Source: Endotrypanum monterogeii (taxonomy: Eukaryota; Euglenozoa; Kinetoplastea; Trypanosomatida; Trypanosomatidae). From it: a stretch of DNA of 64,000 nucleotides. A program made the translations under genes and the position numbers. This document shows, one piece after another, positions 1 to 9,272 of this stretch. The notes below the pieces were generated by a model. That model was given only the letters and a program-made list of their open reading frames with translations, had not been told where the DNA came from and ran no database searches. Within the stretch, counting starts at the first letter, position 1. Each line of letters opens with the position of its first letter. The stretch lies in the NCBI GenBank assembly GCA_000333855.2, contig CM007316.1, forward strand, positions 562,804 through 626,803. Direction: 5' to 3'.

Positions 1-2367
1 GTTGAGGGCGTTAAGCAGCTGCATCACGACTGGAAGCTGACCCGTGATGATGTCGTACGTACGCATAGCTTGCATGATAGACTCTCCGCTCCCTAAGGAA
101 GATCCAAAAGAAGAAGTAAAAGAGGCACGAGAGTGTGTCGTAGGGGGGCACATCCCCGTTTCATCTGGAAAAATTACTTCCGCCAGCACGTGCTCTACTG
201 CTTCCGCGAGTCCGGCAGCTCGGCAAAGGAATACCTCTGCTGATTTTTCCGACATCATCCTTTCCGGTTGAACCACCAGGACCCGCCGACTCCATCCCAG
301 CCCTGATCCAGCGCGAAACATGGTCGTGGCCGCCTCTCGACAAAACATGTGCCACAGAGGCGCAGCGACCTCGACTGCCACGTGGGTTCCGTTGTGCCGG
401 GAGTTCATCCAATTCTCTATTTCCTGTGCGGCGTGAACCACAGACTCCTGTTTCCATGCGTCGCTCTGCATTGAGTCCACCGGAAAAGCGTGCAAGAGAA
501 GAATAATAGACTGCACAAGAAGACTGTAAGATGGCGACTCGTGCTGTTGCATCACTCGAATTGTCTCAGTCAGCGCCATCCGGAAGGCTGCTGCATCGCA
601 TCGCAGATTCGAGGAAGGCCTTTTGAGAGATGCCAGTACAGCAAGTGCGTTGGCCTCTACTAGGCGGTAGGCGGAGACATCAACGCAGTTCTTCGCATGG
701 TCCATTGCACGCCCCACACACGTACTCAGTGCAGGTACGTCGAAGAAGGAAAGAATGTGAGTTGGAAGAAACGCAAGCTCAGGCCTTACCACAAAATACG
801 GCAGCTGCGCGCACAGCAGCGAGGCCGTAATGGAGGAAAGAGAAAGCTCATTAACGAGAAGCTGTAGGTGGTGACATTGTAAGTCAGCTAACTGCTGCTC
901 CTCCAACGGTCTCGAGCCTGAAGGTGCACCTGTCTGCTCTAATGTGCTACGAAACAGTCTCTTGGTAAATTGCACCCACTCCAGTAACAAGTTCATCGCC
1001 GAATTAATGAGCTGTGCACTGGGAAGGCTATGAGGCGTAACGTCGCCCCCGAGCGTCTCGGGGATGTTGAACAGCTCTCTGCACCACCGCACTGCAACAT
1101 TCCACATTTGCACGAGATACTCCATCATCACACCCTGGCCATCGGGGCCAGTGCCGCTACGGTGGTGCGCCGCCAAGACGAGTGCGTCAAGCTCCTGCCT
1201 CCTGAGGGCTCTACACCAGTCGAAAAGCGATCTCTCCGCGATGGTTACCTCGAAAATAGACAAACACGTTGAATTATTCGGGCGGCTCCACTGCGCGGCC
1301 AGTACAGCCAAGATGAGTGGGCCCTGTGTGTGCGGGAGCATGCGGTTGTCTACTACAGTGAAGTGCCGCAGAGTATCCCACCCCGTTTCGTGGAGTGCCG
1401 GGTTCACGATACCCCCCTCGGTGCCAGGCACTGCACCAGACACGAGATGACAGGCAACATCACATATGAGCCCCATTCGTTCCGGTGAAAAAGAGAGAAG
1501 CAGTCGTTGCTCACTAAGTCGCACAATAAGGCGCAGTAGGCACGCCTGGATACACCGAGCTTCGTACAGCGTCTCGACGCAAGTACGCGTCGAAAAAACC
1601 TCCTGCAAGAGCTGTGGGCCGCGCTGTGAGTCCAACTCCGACTTGACGGAGGCGAGAGATTGCAGAAGTCCACGCGCCTGCGAGTACAAGGCAGCTGACG
1701 GGGGCACGGAAATGCTCAGAAAAAGGGCGCGATCCGCTGGCTGGACAGCATCGTCAAAGTACACCGTGACTTCTGAGAGCAGCTCAAATAGAGCGTTTAA
1801 TAGTTTCACGAAGACATCGTTCTCGTTACTGTGCAGGGCCCGTGCCACGAAAAGGTAGCCCTCAAGAAGACGATCAGATGTGTCTTTCCATGATCGAAGT
1901 CGCGGGTCGTTGAGCACTGCGAGCACACTAAACAGAGTCAGACATCCATGAAGGGCAGCAGCAGGACAAACGACAGTGAATCTTAACAGGACAAGATAGA
2001 GGCGAAGCGCAGTGGCAACATGAGTCGCGTCCTTCACGTAGTTACGGCGATGATACAAGTGGAAAAGAACACCCCCTATATTCCATTGATGCTCAGCGGC
2101 GGGGGAGGCAAGAAAAAGAAACATGCGCAGCCGCCACAGCAGGCGCCACAGCGTCTCTGTCAGAGCCTCCGATACCTTTGCTTGAGGAGACAACGAGTTA
2201 CTCAGTTGGTGCTGGAGCATTTTGATTTCTTCCCCAATACTGGCAAGTTCGTCTCGTATTCCTGTGGAAACGTTTCGGCTGGAGTGACTAGAGGATAAGG
2301 TACTCTCCTCGGTACGCCTCCGTGTGGGCGCTGGCATGAGGCGCTCATCATTGATGTCGTCCTCCAT
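1..2367 (-). CDS. Large alpha-helical protein of unknown function (partial, 3' end outside window)
   Basis: Reading the minus strand from the ATG at 2367, the frame stays open for 789 codons to the window edge, so the C-terminus is missing. An in-frame TGA lies six codons upstream of this ATG, which fixes it as the first possible start. The protein begins with an acidic and Ser/Arg-rich stretch (about 35 residues), then a short predicted coiled coil (around DELASIGEEIKMLQHQL), and then a long run of Leu/Ala-rich helices without charged linkers until about residue 700, where it turns Ser/Thr-rich. This resembles helical-repeat scaffolds such as nucleoporins, transport receptors or tethering-complex subunits, but no motif assigns it to a family. 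Function unknown. Confidence is high that it is a gene because the frame is long and its composition is protein-like; it is low for any role. Confidence 0.88.
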   Translation of the reverse strand, partial: MEDDINDERLMPAPTRRRTEESTLSSSHSSRNVSTGIRDELASIGEEIKMLQHQLSNSLSPQAKVSEALTETLWRLLWRLRMFLFLASPAAEHQWNIGGVLFHLYHRRNYVKDATHVATALRLYLVLLRFTVVCPAAALHGCLTLFSVLAVLNDPRLRSWKDTSDRLLEGYLFVARALHSNENDVFVKLLNALFELLSEVTVYFDDAVQPADRALFLSISVPPSAALYSQARGLLQSLASVKSELDSQRGPQLLQEVFSTRTCVETLYEARCIQACLLRLIVRLSEQRLLLSFSPERMGLICDVACHLVSGAVPGTEGGIVNPALHETGWDTLRHFTVVDNRMLPHTQGPLILAVLAAQWSRPNNSTCLSIFEVTIAERSLFDWCRALRRQELDALVLAAHHRSGTGPDGQGVMMEYLVQMWNVAVRWCRELFNIPETLGGDVTPHSLPSAQLINSAMNLLLEWVQFTKRLFRSTLEQTGAPSGSRPLEEQQLADLQCHHLQLLVNELSLSSITASLLCAQLPYFVVRPELAFLPTHILSFFDVPALSTCVGRAMDHAKNCVDVSAYRLVEANALAVLASLKRPSSNLRCDAAAFRMALTETIRVMQQHESPSYSLLVQSIILLLHAFPVDSMQSDAWKQESVVHAAQEIENWMNSRHNGTHVAVEVAAPLWHMFCREAATTMFRAGSGLGWSRRVLVVQPERMMSEKSAEVFLCRAAGLAEAVEHVLAEVIFPDETGMCPPTTHSRASFTSSFGSSLGSGESIMQAMRTYDIITGQLPVVMQLLNALN

Positions 2368-3019
2368 GGGACAGAGTGCTCGTCAGCCGCGAAATGCAGC
2401 GGGTCTCTGGCCAGGAGCGCAAGAACGCGGAGAATCGATTTTGTCCGATAAACTCACGCACGCTCCTCCCTTCGCGACCACGCTGACGCTACAAAATGCG
2501 ACGTGTGAATAGTCACTTAAGGGAGGATGCAGGTGCGTGGATCCCACCGAGACCGCTGAGGTGGGAAGCTGACTATCAAGTGCAATCCCTCGCGGTACAC
2601 ACTCTGGAGCAGGAAGAAAAAGGTGAAGAGGGAGTTACGACTCTGAAGGGTGGTAGGAGAAAGGAAGGGGGCCGCCAAAAAGAAACGCAATAGCGGAGCA
2701 GAGAATATGATCGGAATAACACCGAGAAATGCAACCAACGCACGCAATTGCCTACACCGTGTAGGACTGGGGAATCCACGATTCAGTATCCAGAACTCTG
2801 CAACGGGGAGCGGGAGCGGGGGGAGGGGGGGGGGACCTCGAATCCATCAAAATGGGGCTGTTTCACACCGAAATCAGCGCCTCTGCATTCCCTGTGAGTC
2901 AGGGAGGAAAGTGTAACGATAGCTCTCTTTTGGTGATAAATCAACTGCTGCCGGTGCACAAAGGAGGTAGAGTGAGCAGAAAAGTGCAAGTTACCTCCCA
3001 CGTGAAGGTATCAGCATGT

Positions 3020-3023
<4 letters not shown>

Positions 3024-3063
<40 letters not shown>
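3024..3063. repeat. (TA)n microsatellite, left of gap 1
   Basis: About 20 uninterrupted AT units running directly into a 10-base N gap. The tract length in the genome is unknown because of the gap. Confidence 0.95.
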
Positions 3064-3073
3064 NNNNNNNNNN
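3064..3073. other. Assembly gap 1 (10 N)
   Basis: Run of ten N inside a (TA)n tract. The sequence to the right, up to 3164, is a noisy copy of 2955-3023 (see 3074-3164). Confidence 0.98.
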
Positions 3074-3157
3074 ACCAAACGGAACGGTAAGGAAGTAGGA
3101 GTACGACGAAAGTAGTACGAACGTTACCGTTACCCTACCGTCGTAGGTAGTACAGAC

Positions 3158-3164
<7 letters not shown>
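3074..3164. other. Probable assembly artefact: noisy copy of 2955-3023
   Basis: Read in order, this block contains the segments CAAA, GGA, GGTA, AGT, GAG, AAAGT, GTTACC, CCC, AC, GGTA, CAG, CAT and GTC of 2955-3023 with extra bases inserted between them, and then enters a second (TA)n tract. The dominance of insertions suggests uncorrected long-read sequence placed at the gap edge. Confidence 0.75.

Positions 3165-3205
<41 letters not shown>
3165..3205. repeat. (TA)n microsatellite, right of gap 1
   Basis: About 20 AT units. Probably the same genomic tract as 3024-3063, represented twice by the faulty gap. Confidence 0.95.
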
Positions 3206-3208
<3 letters not shown>

Positions 3209-4250
3209 GGGAGAAGAAAGAGGTGAGAAGGAAAAAAAGTGCCTGATATAGACGTCATGACGTGAGTGAAGCAACCCAAACGATACGATTCCGAGTATTG
3301 TATCCAAAAGGAATCGGCAATACAACATTCTCCCCATTCAGTTTTCCTACATTGTTTCTTTTTTTTCCCCCCAAACACTGCGACCGCTGCGACAGTGCTG
3401 GGAGGGTTTTTTTCTGAATTTGTGCGGGTACGCATAATGGAAAAGAAAGCGCAAAAGGGTTGTTTGGCTGTGAGGCTGGAAAGCCTCTCCTCCTCTCCCC
3501 CCCCCAAAAAAAAATGTATAGGTTTTCACCGATCTTTACACGAAGTTGTCCATCTTTTTTTTTATTTCATCGGTGACATTCACAACAAACGATGTTCAAG
3601 AGACCATCCACCCTGTCGCACATACACACGAAGTCCAAGGAGATAAAAAAACAAAAAAGGCCAGAACGAATTTGACACTTTTGAAAGGCGGAAGCCGAAA
3701 CGCATAACGTCTGAAGGGCGGCCGCTCCGTGTGCTTCAACACACACACACACACGCCTCATGTGACGTGTGAGGCAAACGCTTTGTTGTGACGAGAAAAA
3801 GTGAGGGGGAGGGGGGGGGCGGTGATTTGAATCCGCCGAATCAGAAAAGCGACACAAATCTTGCACGGAACGCCTTTTCCTTTTTTTTTTTTTTGCCTCC
3901 CTGCCGTCTCACTCGAGTTCTTTTTTTCAAGGGAAAAATGGCAGCAAAGTCGCCTGGCTAAAATCGTTGATCGCGTTTATTTGTGTGCGTATTGCACAGC
4001 AAATAAATGAGCAAGACCAGCGTCAGCTAAGGGTACCGAAAGTAAGGATCTTGTGAAAGAGGGACGTGAGTCTCCATCCGAAGCAAGTAAAAGCGAGCGT
4101 CGAGCAAAAAGAAAGAAGAAACATAATAATAATAAAAAGAGGGCTTGCGATCCCGTACAGTTCTAGGGAGAGTCAGATAAAGAAGAAGAAGGGTAAAAAG
4201 AGCTTAAAACACACAACTACGCGAGCCGTTCAGGTACAGAAGTAAGGAAC

Positions 4251-4286
4251 ATATATATATATATATATATATATATAGATATATAT
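4251..4286. repeat. (TA)n microsatellite
   Basis: AT tract with one GA interruption, about 225 bases beyond the stop of the IFT54-like gene on the minus strand, so probably in its 3' UTR or just past it. Confidence 0.95.
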
Positions 4287-4510
4287 GGAAAGAACGAATG
4301 GCATCGCCTATGCTCAGTTGTCCGACTTGATAAGCTCTAGAGAGGATTACGTGTTTTGCCTTTCATGTAGCGCATATAATCTTTTCTCGAATTCCCTATG
4401 ACCTTCTACAGTCACCAAAAACATTTTCCGGGATGTCAGGAGGAAGAAGAGGAGCGGGGTGGAAGTCCGCCTCCCACGGAGGTTGAGAATCGTTTGCACA
4501 AAAGTCGACT

Positions 4511-5350
4511 TCAGCTAACGAGATCTTCAAGTTTGCCAATAATGCCATCATTCTCGCTCAGCAGCTCCCGCACCATCTTGATGGTCTCGATCTGCCGGTC
4601 AATGGCCGTTTCCAGTACCTCCGAAGGCATCTGCGAGGGTTGCGTCTCCACCTGGGGGTTTGAAAGTTCTTTCCACATGCGAGCAATGCTCTCACCCTCT
4701 TTTCGAACATCTACCTCATCAGATGGTTTCAAATCCATGGAGTAGCTGCTCAACTTGTGGTCGAATTTCGTGGCCGCGTTGAAGGCCGCGTTGCGAGAGC
4801 TAAGATAAGCCGTCGGATCGGATAAACTCGACTTTTTTTGAGCGAGACTGGTGGGCGACGGAAGCTGCTCGGTGTCGTGAGTATACTGCGGCGAGGATGA
4901 AGTTGCCGCCTCTGAGGAAGAGCTGGGCATTGAAAGGGTGCTTTTAGCTTTTGAGGTGGAGACCGCTTGGGCAGATTTGTCTTGCTGCGCGTAACCGACC
5001 CCAGCAGCGAGGTATTGAAGAAAAACGTTCGTCTTCTCGGGCTCATGCCCGGCCACGATTTTCTTTGGGTTGACGTCTAGCTGCACATTCATGAGTTTGT
5101 TGATGTACTGAATCAGCGATGTCAAGTAATCAATTTTTTTCTCCTTGGTGTCTACTTGAGCAGAGATACAGAGATGAGACGGAATAACATGGTCGTACGC
5201 TGCAAACCGTGTATCGATGTTGCAGACAATATCGTGAATAAAGCGAAACGGTGGCTTCTTCAAAAGCTTGGGCGTCAGCTCGGGCGCCGGAAGCTGCAGT
5301 GGCTGGAAGGCCGCGATGGTGGCGGACCAGAAATCAACTTCGTCACCCAT
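4511..5350 (-). CDS. IFT54: IFT54/TRAF3IP1-like intraflagellar transport protein (short form)
   Basis: 279 residues from ATG at 5350. Residues 1-115 match the N-terminal calponin-like domain of IFT54 (TRAF3IP1, DYF-11): LLKKPPFRFIHDIV at 29-42, a charged linker, KKIDYLTSLIQYI at 71-83 and KKIVAGHEPEKTNVFLQYLA at 96-115. Residues 120-190 are Ser/Ala-rich and probably disordered. Residues 243-277 form an amphipathic helix (DRQIETIKMVRELLSENDGI) that fits the IFT20-binding coiled coil. In other eukaryotes IFT54 is a subunit of the IFT-B complex and binds tubulin and IFT20; here it would act in flagellum assembly. The protein is short compared with animal IFT54, with much of the central basic and coiled-coil region missing. 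Assignment rests on the N-terminal pattern; I have run no search. Confidence 0.78.
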   Translation of the reverse strand: MGDEVDFWSATIAAFQPLQLPAPELTPKLLKKPPFRFIHDIVCNIDTRFAAYDHVIPSHLCISAQVDTKEKKIDYLTSLIQYINKLMNVQLDVNPKKIVAGHEPEKTNVFLQYLAAGVGYAQQDKSAQAVSTSKAKSTLSMPSSSSEAATSSSPQYTHDTEQLPSPTSLAQKKSSLSDPTAYLSSRNAAFNAATKFDHKLSSYSMDLKPSDEVDVRKEGESIARMWKELSNPQVETQPSQMPSEVLETAIDRQIETIKMVRELLSENDGIIGKLEDLVS

Positions 5351-5414
5351 TCCTGCTTTGCAGTCTTGAAGTTAGCAGTACCACAAATATGGTAAGGATA
5401 TAGCGATGTACACA

Positions 5415-5417
<3 letters not shown>

Positions 5418-5445
<28 letters not shown>
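5418..5445. repeat. (TA)n microsatellite
   Basis: About 14 AT units, 68 bases upstream of the IFT54-like start codon. If transcription start is as inferred, the tract lies in the 5' UTR. Confidence 0.95.
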
Positions 5446-5448
<3 letters not shown>

Positions 5449-5466
5449 TTGGAGTCAATAATGCTC

Positions 5467-5469
5467 ACT
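5467..5469 (-). promoter_or_regulatory. Candidate spliced-leader acceptor for the IFT54-like gene
   Basis: On the minus strand a pyrimidine-rich stretch (TTTTCCCTCTTTCCTCCC, about 5492-5510) is followed by TTCAG ending at about 5468, some 118 bases before the ATG. This is the expected order for a trans-splice site. Inferred only. Confidence 0.35.
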
Positions 5470-5947
5470 GAACAGAGGAGTTTCGAGTTAGTCAGGGAGG
5501 AAAGAGGGAAAATTATTGACTTTTTGTGAACGTGCGGTGTTCCGAGATTTATCCTCAGCAGCAACACTGGTACAGATCAGCCATAGCAGGTAGAACCAAA
5601 TATTATCCGCGCACCGAAGCGACCATCACGTGTCAAATGTTTATTTTTTGTGCGGGGGGAGGGGTTCGGGGGGAAGGACAAAAGAGTTGAAAAGAGGAGG
5701 CCGACTAGACATCTGCGGACCACTGTGAAGGCTACCCAGACGGCCACCGCGCCCCTAGCTCGCATCACTCGCTCATTCATCAGCGATGGGTCCTCCAGAT
5801 AACCAATGTTTATCACCCTCTCCTTTCTCTCCATTCATGTGGGTTCCACTCTTTCTGATTTACAGGGGGTAGCGGCGTGATTCGCCTTTGTTTTTATCTC
5901 ACAGATGATACCTGCAGCATCACCATCCTCGCTCGCCCCTTAGTGTA

Positions 5948-5949
<2 letters not shown>

Positions 5950-5986
<37 letters not shown>
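5950..5986. repeat. (TA)n microsatellite
   Basis: About 18 AT units in the spacer between the IFT54-like gene and the mitochondrial protein gene. Confidence 0.95.
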
Positions 5987-5989
<3 letters not shown>

Positions 5990-7295
5990 TCTGAATGCTG
6001 AAGCACTTTGTGATATTGTTATCTTCTGTGAATGGTGCGACCTTAACGAACAAAGAAACAACAAAATAAAGACTAGAGGTAAGCTAATAGAGGGAAGAAG
6101 GAAGGGAGGGAGGGGGCAGCAGTTTTATACGTGAAAAAAAAAAACATTTCACAGCACTGATCGATCCCCCACCACCCCCTCACTTCCACCGAGTGTCACA
6201 CACTGACAACACAGCACATTCCATATAATTGACTGCCTATGTCTCATGTGAACCCCTTCTCCCTGCCGCCCTCTCCGAGTAATTTTTCCTGATGATACCA
6301 CACCGCACACCCGAGTTCGAACCCCTCTACTTCACACATCAACATATACGGGCAGAGAACATCGTCTTTACATATCCACTTCCAGGTCCCAATTGTGTGA
6401 TGCGGAACGGCACTTGGGATACCTCAAAGAAATGATCGATACTTTCGTCATGGCTGAAGAGCCCTTGTCTTCTAGCCGCCTCATAGCTCGCCCCATGCTC
6501 AACACACTCACACCGACATCGTTTAGGTACTGCTATCACGTACCTCATTTCTTTGCCTACCACATGGGGGGACAAGTACGTGTTTGTCAGGGGCCAATGT
6601 TATAGGAAACATCTTTAGATGTTACGAGGTGCATCCACAATGATCAGTATTGGTGTCTTTTCCATGTCGTATGGATGCCGAAGCCTATGATCACCGCAGG
6701 TGGTCATGTCCGTCGCAAAAAATGTGGAAGTGGGAGTGGTGAAGAGGGGGTATGTCGCTTTTCAGACACAATAGGCGCTAACGGCCTTCTTTCTCGCTCC
6801 CCTCCGCCCACATATACACAAAAATAAAAAATAAAACATTCGATGCTTTCACGTTTGCCACCCACGCCCCCTCAGTCATGAGGAAATCGAGGCAGCAGTG
6901 GGACAAAAGGCAAGGGCGATGGTGCACCGTTGGTATTGATCAGATTATTTTTTGTTCTTCAGGAGAGCAATTGCTACCTAACCCTTCTTCATAACAGCCA
7001 CACGCCAGGATACTCTTTTTTTTTTTTTTGTGGAGCGTATCCACCAATGCATCAGGTGGACTACGACGGAGTTGTATATACCGTGCCTGGAACAATCGTA
7101 TAGCGAAGTCCTTTGCGTGCAGGCGCTGAAACAGACGAGCAGTCGATTCACTGTAGGGTGGTCCAAAAAAAAAAAAACACACACAATCGAGGGGGATGAC
7201 TATGACTGAGGGCAGCGATCGAAATGTCATTTTTTTTTTAAAGGCTCAAAGGTCCCCCCCCACCGCTCCCTCCACCTCCCTGGCTGTAGCATCCG

Positions 7296-9272
7296 TTACG
7301 TTTGTGTGCTTTTCAGGGAAGCCTCATTTATTTGAGCGGAGGAGGCAGCGGTACCCGATTCCTCTGTGCTAGATACTGGCGACTCGACAATGCGACCGCT
7401 CCCGGTGATCTGTTTGAACTCCTCCAGGTTTCGCGTCTCGTCGGGCAGCCCTAGAACCGCATTCAGTGAGAATCGACTCTCCAGCCGACGCTGTTGAGTC
7501 TTCGGCAGAAGACGGTTCACGGTCGCGTTGTGCGACACCGGAACAAACAGTGTACTGGCACCGACGCCAAGTAGTTTCACGCCCATGTTGCGAATCGCCA
7601 GGTGCGTGTCATGCGTTCGCACCGACAACCACGACTGAAACTCCGGGTTCTCCTTCTTGAGGTAGTTCATCTCGCGCAGCTTGTTCACGATGGCGCAGAG
7701 ACTGAAGGGAGCGTCCTTTCCCAGCCAGTGATCCTGAAGCGCATCAATGGGGGTGTAGTGGGGGTACATTTGCTCATCAACGCCCAACCACCCTTTCAAC
7801 GCGTGCGTGAAACCAATGTCGTCCTCCGATTTGACCTTTGCGGTTCGCATCAGCTGCGAAGGCCGGTAAAATTCTTTCATCGGTCGCGACAACAGACGGT
7901 GGACCGCCCGCAGGACAATGAAGGAGAAACTGTGAGCGGATATAGCGATCTCGTATGTGCCTTCAGGATCCTGGAAATCCAACTCACTGAATTCAGGATC
8001 CATGAGGGCCGGATGGTACCCCCAGGTGCTCATCCCCTCCTTTTCCAACGATGCCTCGTACTCATCCTTCTCCTCTTTCCGCTGAAATTTGTTGTACTTT
8101 TCGGGTGGGCGGAAAGCCACGTACACGTCGGAGGTGTAGCGCGAGCGCTTACGGAACGTGAGATCCCGGGTGCAGCCAACGCCGTCGTCAAACCGAATCG
8201 TGCGATGCACATCAGACCGCCCCAGACACGCCCCAATGGCAGCCAAGAGATCGGTGAAACCCTCCGAGTACGAGACATCATTCCGTGCTGACCACACCAA
8301 GTCGCGCGTCCCGGTCTTCTTTACCGTAAAGTAAAACGATATAGTGAAAAGCTCCTCGGGGCGGTGGTTGTCCAGCTCAATGACGCAATCCATGCATTCG
8401 ATCTCCTCCCCCAATTCTTTCCACGTGAGATGCTTTGGTGTTTTTTTGAATTTGCACTCGAACATCAGCTTATGCTTCCACATCTCCTCCTCCTCGTAGG
8501 GCACGAGTGCCTCGTCTACGTTTTTGAGGTCTTCAACCATTTCGCTCTCGACCTCATCGATCCGGCGGAAGTCAACCGTTTTTTTCGCGTCGTCGAGCAC
8601 CTCATCTACTGACCACAGTCCTGCTGCCCGGAGAGGCCCATAGTCCGGCACCATCGGGCCGTCTTGTGGTCGAGCCGCCGTCTTGAGGTCCTTCAGGGTC
8701 TCGGTATGCGATGATACATTGTCCTTGATATTAACGGTGGTCAGCGGCGACGATGCAGCGTTGTTTGCATCGCTGGGGCCCACATCAGCGCCGCTGCTGC
8801 GTAGAGGGAGAGTGGAGTATTTTTTTCGAAATGTGCTGAATGAAGATTTTGTGCTCGGGGGGGACGCCGTAGCGGACGTTGCCACGCCACTCGGAACTTT
8901 GTCGGCCTCGGTGATAATGGTGTGACTGTACAGCGACGAGTTAGCACTCAGCACATCTCGCCTGTTGTCAGCCTTTTTCTGGTCTAACGACGAGGCAAAA
9001 GAAGACCCGCAATTGGCCGTGGAAGAAGCCCCTACAGCAGCACCCTCGTCCCCGTCAAGAGAGCTCTGCGACTTCAATGACTGCGAAGCGGATACGGGCA
9101 GGTGCGCTTGTAGGCCAGCTCGCGACGGTGTTGGCGATGAGGGAGTCCAGCTTTTTTCAAGCAGCGCGCCGGTGCTTCGAAAAAAACGACGCGTTGCAAG
9201 GGCAGCAGTTGTGTCGCGGACAAGGACGCGTTGTCCGTGTAGCAACGATAGCACTGATGCGTAAGCTTGCAT
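7296..9272 (-). CDS. Probable mitochondrial protein of unknown function
   Basis: 658 residues from the ATG at 9272; the frame is open four codons further, but only to a TTG. The N-terminus (MQAYASVLSLLHGQRVLVRD, then several Arg and few acidic residues up to about 40) has the look of a mitochondrial import signal. Residues about 40-200 are Ser/Ala/Thr-rich and probably disordered. From about 205 to the C-terminus the sequence is compact and globular, with a highly charged beta-rich part (around ELDNHRPEELFTISFYFTV) and a second part around residue 440-560. I do not recognise the family. Kinetoplastids have many lineage-specific mitochondrial RNA-processing and ribosome proteins of this size, and that is a guess rather than evidence. 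Confidence 0.85.
   Translation of the reverse strand: MQAYASVLSLLHGQRVLVRDTTAALATRRFFRSTGALLEKSWTPSSPTPSRAGLQAHLPVSASQSLKSQSSLDGDEGAAVGASSTANCGSSFASSLDQKKADNRRDVLSANSSLYSHTIITEADKVPSGVATSATASPPSTKSSFSTFRKKYSTLPLRSSGADVGPSDANNAASSPLTTVNIKDNVSSHTETLKDLKTAARPQDGPMVPDYGPLRAAGLWSVDEVLDDAKKTVDFRRIDEVESEMVEDLKNVDEALVPYEEEEMWKHKLMFECKFKKTPKHLTWKELGEEIECMDCVIELDNHRPEELFTISFYFTVKKTGTRDLVWSARNDVSYSEGFTDLLAAIGACLGRSDVHRTIRFDDGVGCTRDLTFRKRSRYTSDVYVAFRPPEKYNKFQRKEEKDEYEASLEKEGMSTWGYHPALMDPEFSELDFQDPEGTYEIAISAHSFSFIVLRAVHRLLSRPMKEFYRPSQLMRTAKVKSEDDIGFTHALKGWLGVDEQMYPHYTPIDALQDHWLGKDAPFSLCAIVNKLREMNYLKKENPEFQSWLSVRTHDTHLAIRNMGVKLLGVGASTLFVPVSHNATVNRLLPKTQQRRLESRFSLNAVLGLPDETRNLEEFKQITGSGRIVESPVSSTEESGTAASSAQINEASLKSTQT

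Larger units (their letters stand above)
2368..4510. other. Spacer, no gene seen
   Basis: Holds the 5' leader region of the gene at 2367. The + strand is purine-rich at about 2605-2700, which is pyrimidine-rich on the transcribed strand and could drive trans-splicing. It also holds two (TA)n tracts around a 10-N gap, a C9A9 run at 3497-3514, a short CA run near 3740 and a (TA)n tract at 4251-4286. Short open frames here are interrupted or made of repeats. Confidence 0.7.
5351..7295. other. Spacer, no convincing gene
   Basis: Contains two (TA)n tracts (5418-5445 and 5950-5986), a pyrimidine tract at the IFT54-like leader and several poly-A/T runs. The block at about 6340-6605 is not low-complexity and carries a 78-codon minus-strand frame, but it has no recognisable motif and weaker third-position GC bias than the real genes. 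It is more likely 3' UTR. Confidence 0.6.

Noticed and set aside
5577..5834. 85-codon minus-strand frame with a hydrophobic centre
   Set aside because: It lies in the leader region of the IFT54-like gene and ends in G/C homopolymers; no family recognised.
6309..6330. tRNA B-box-like GTTCGAACC
   Set aside because: The flanking five-base stems do not pair and there is no A box in range.
6339..6605. Opposed frames of 70-78 codons in a non-repetitive block
   Set aside because: Short, without motif, and weaker third-position bias than the true genes. Possible 3' UTR.
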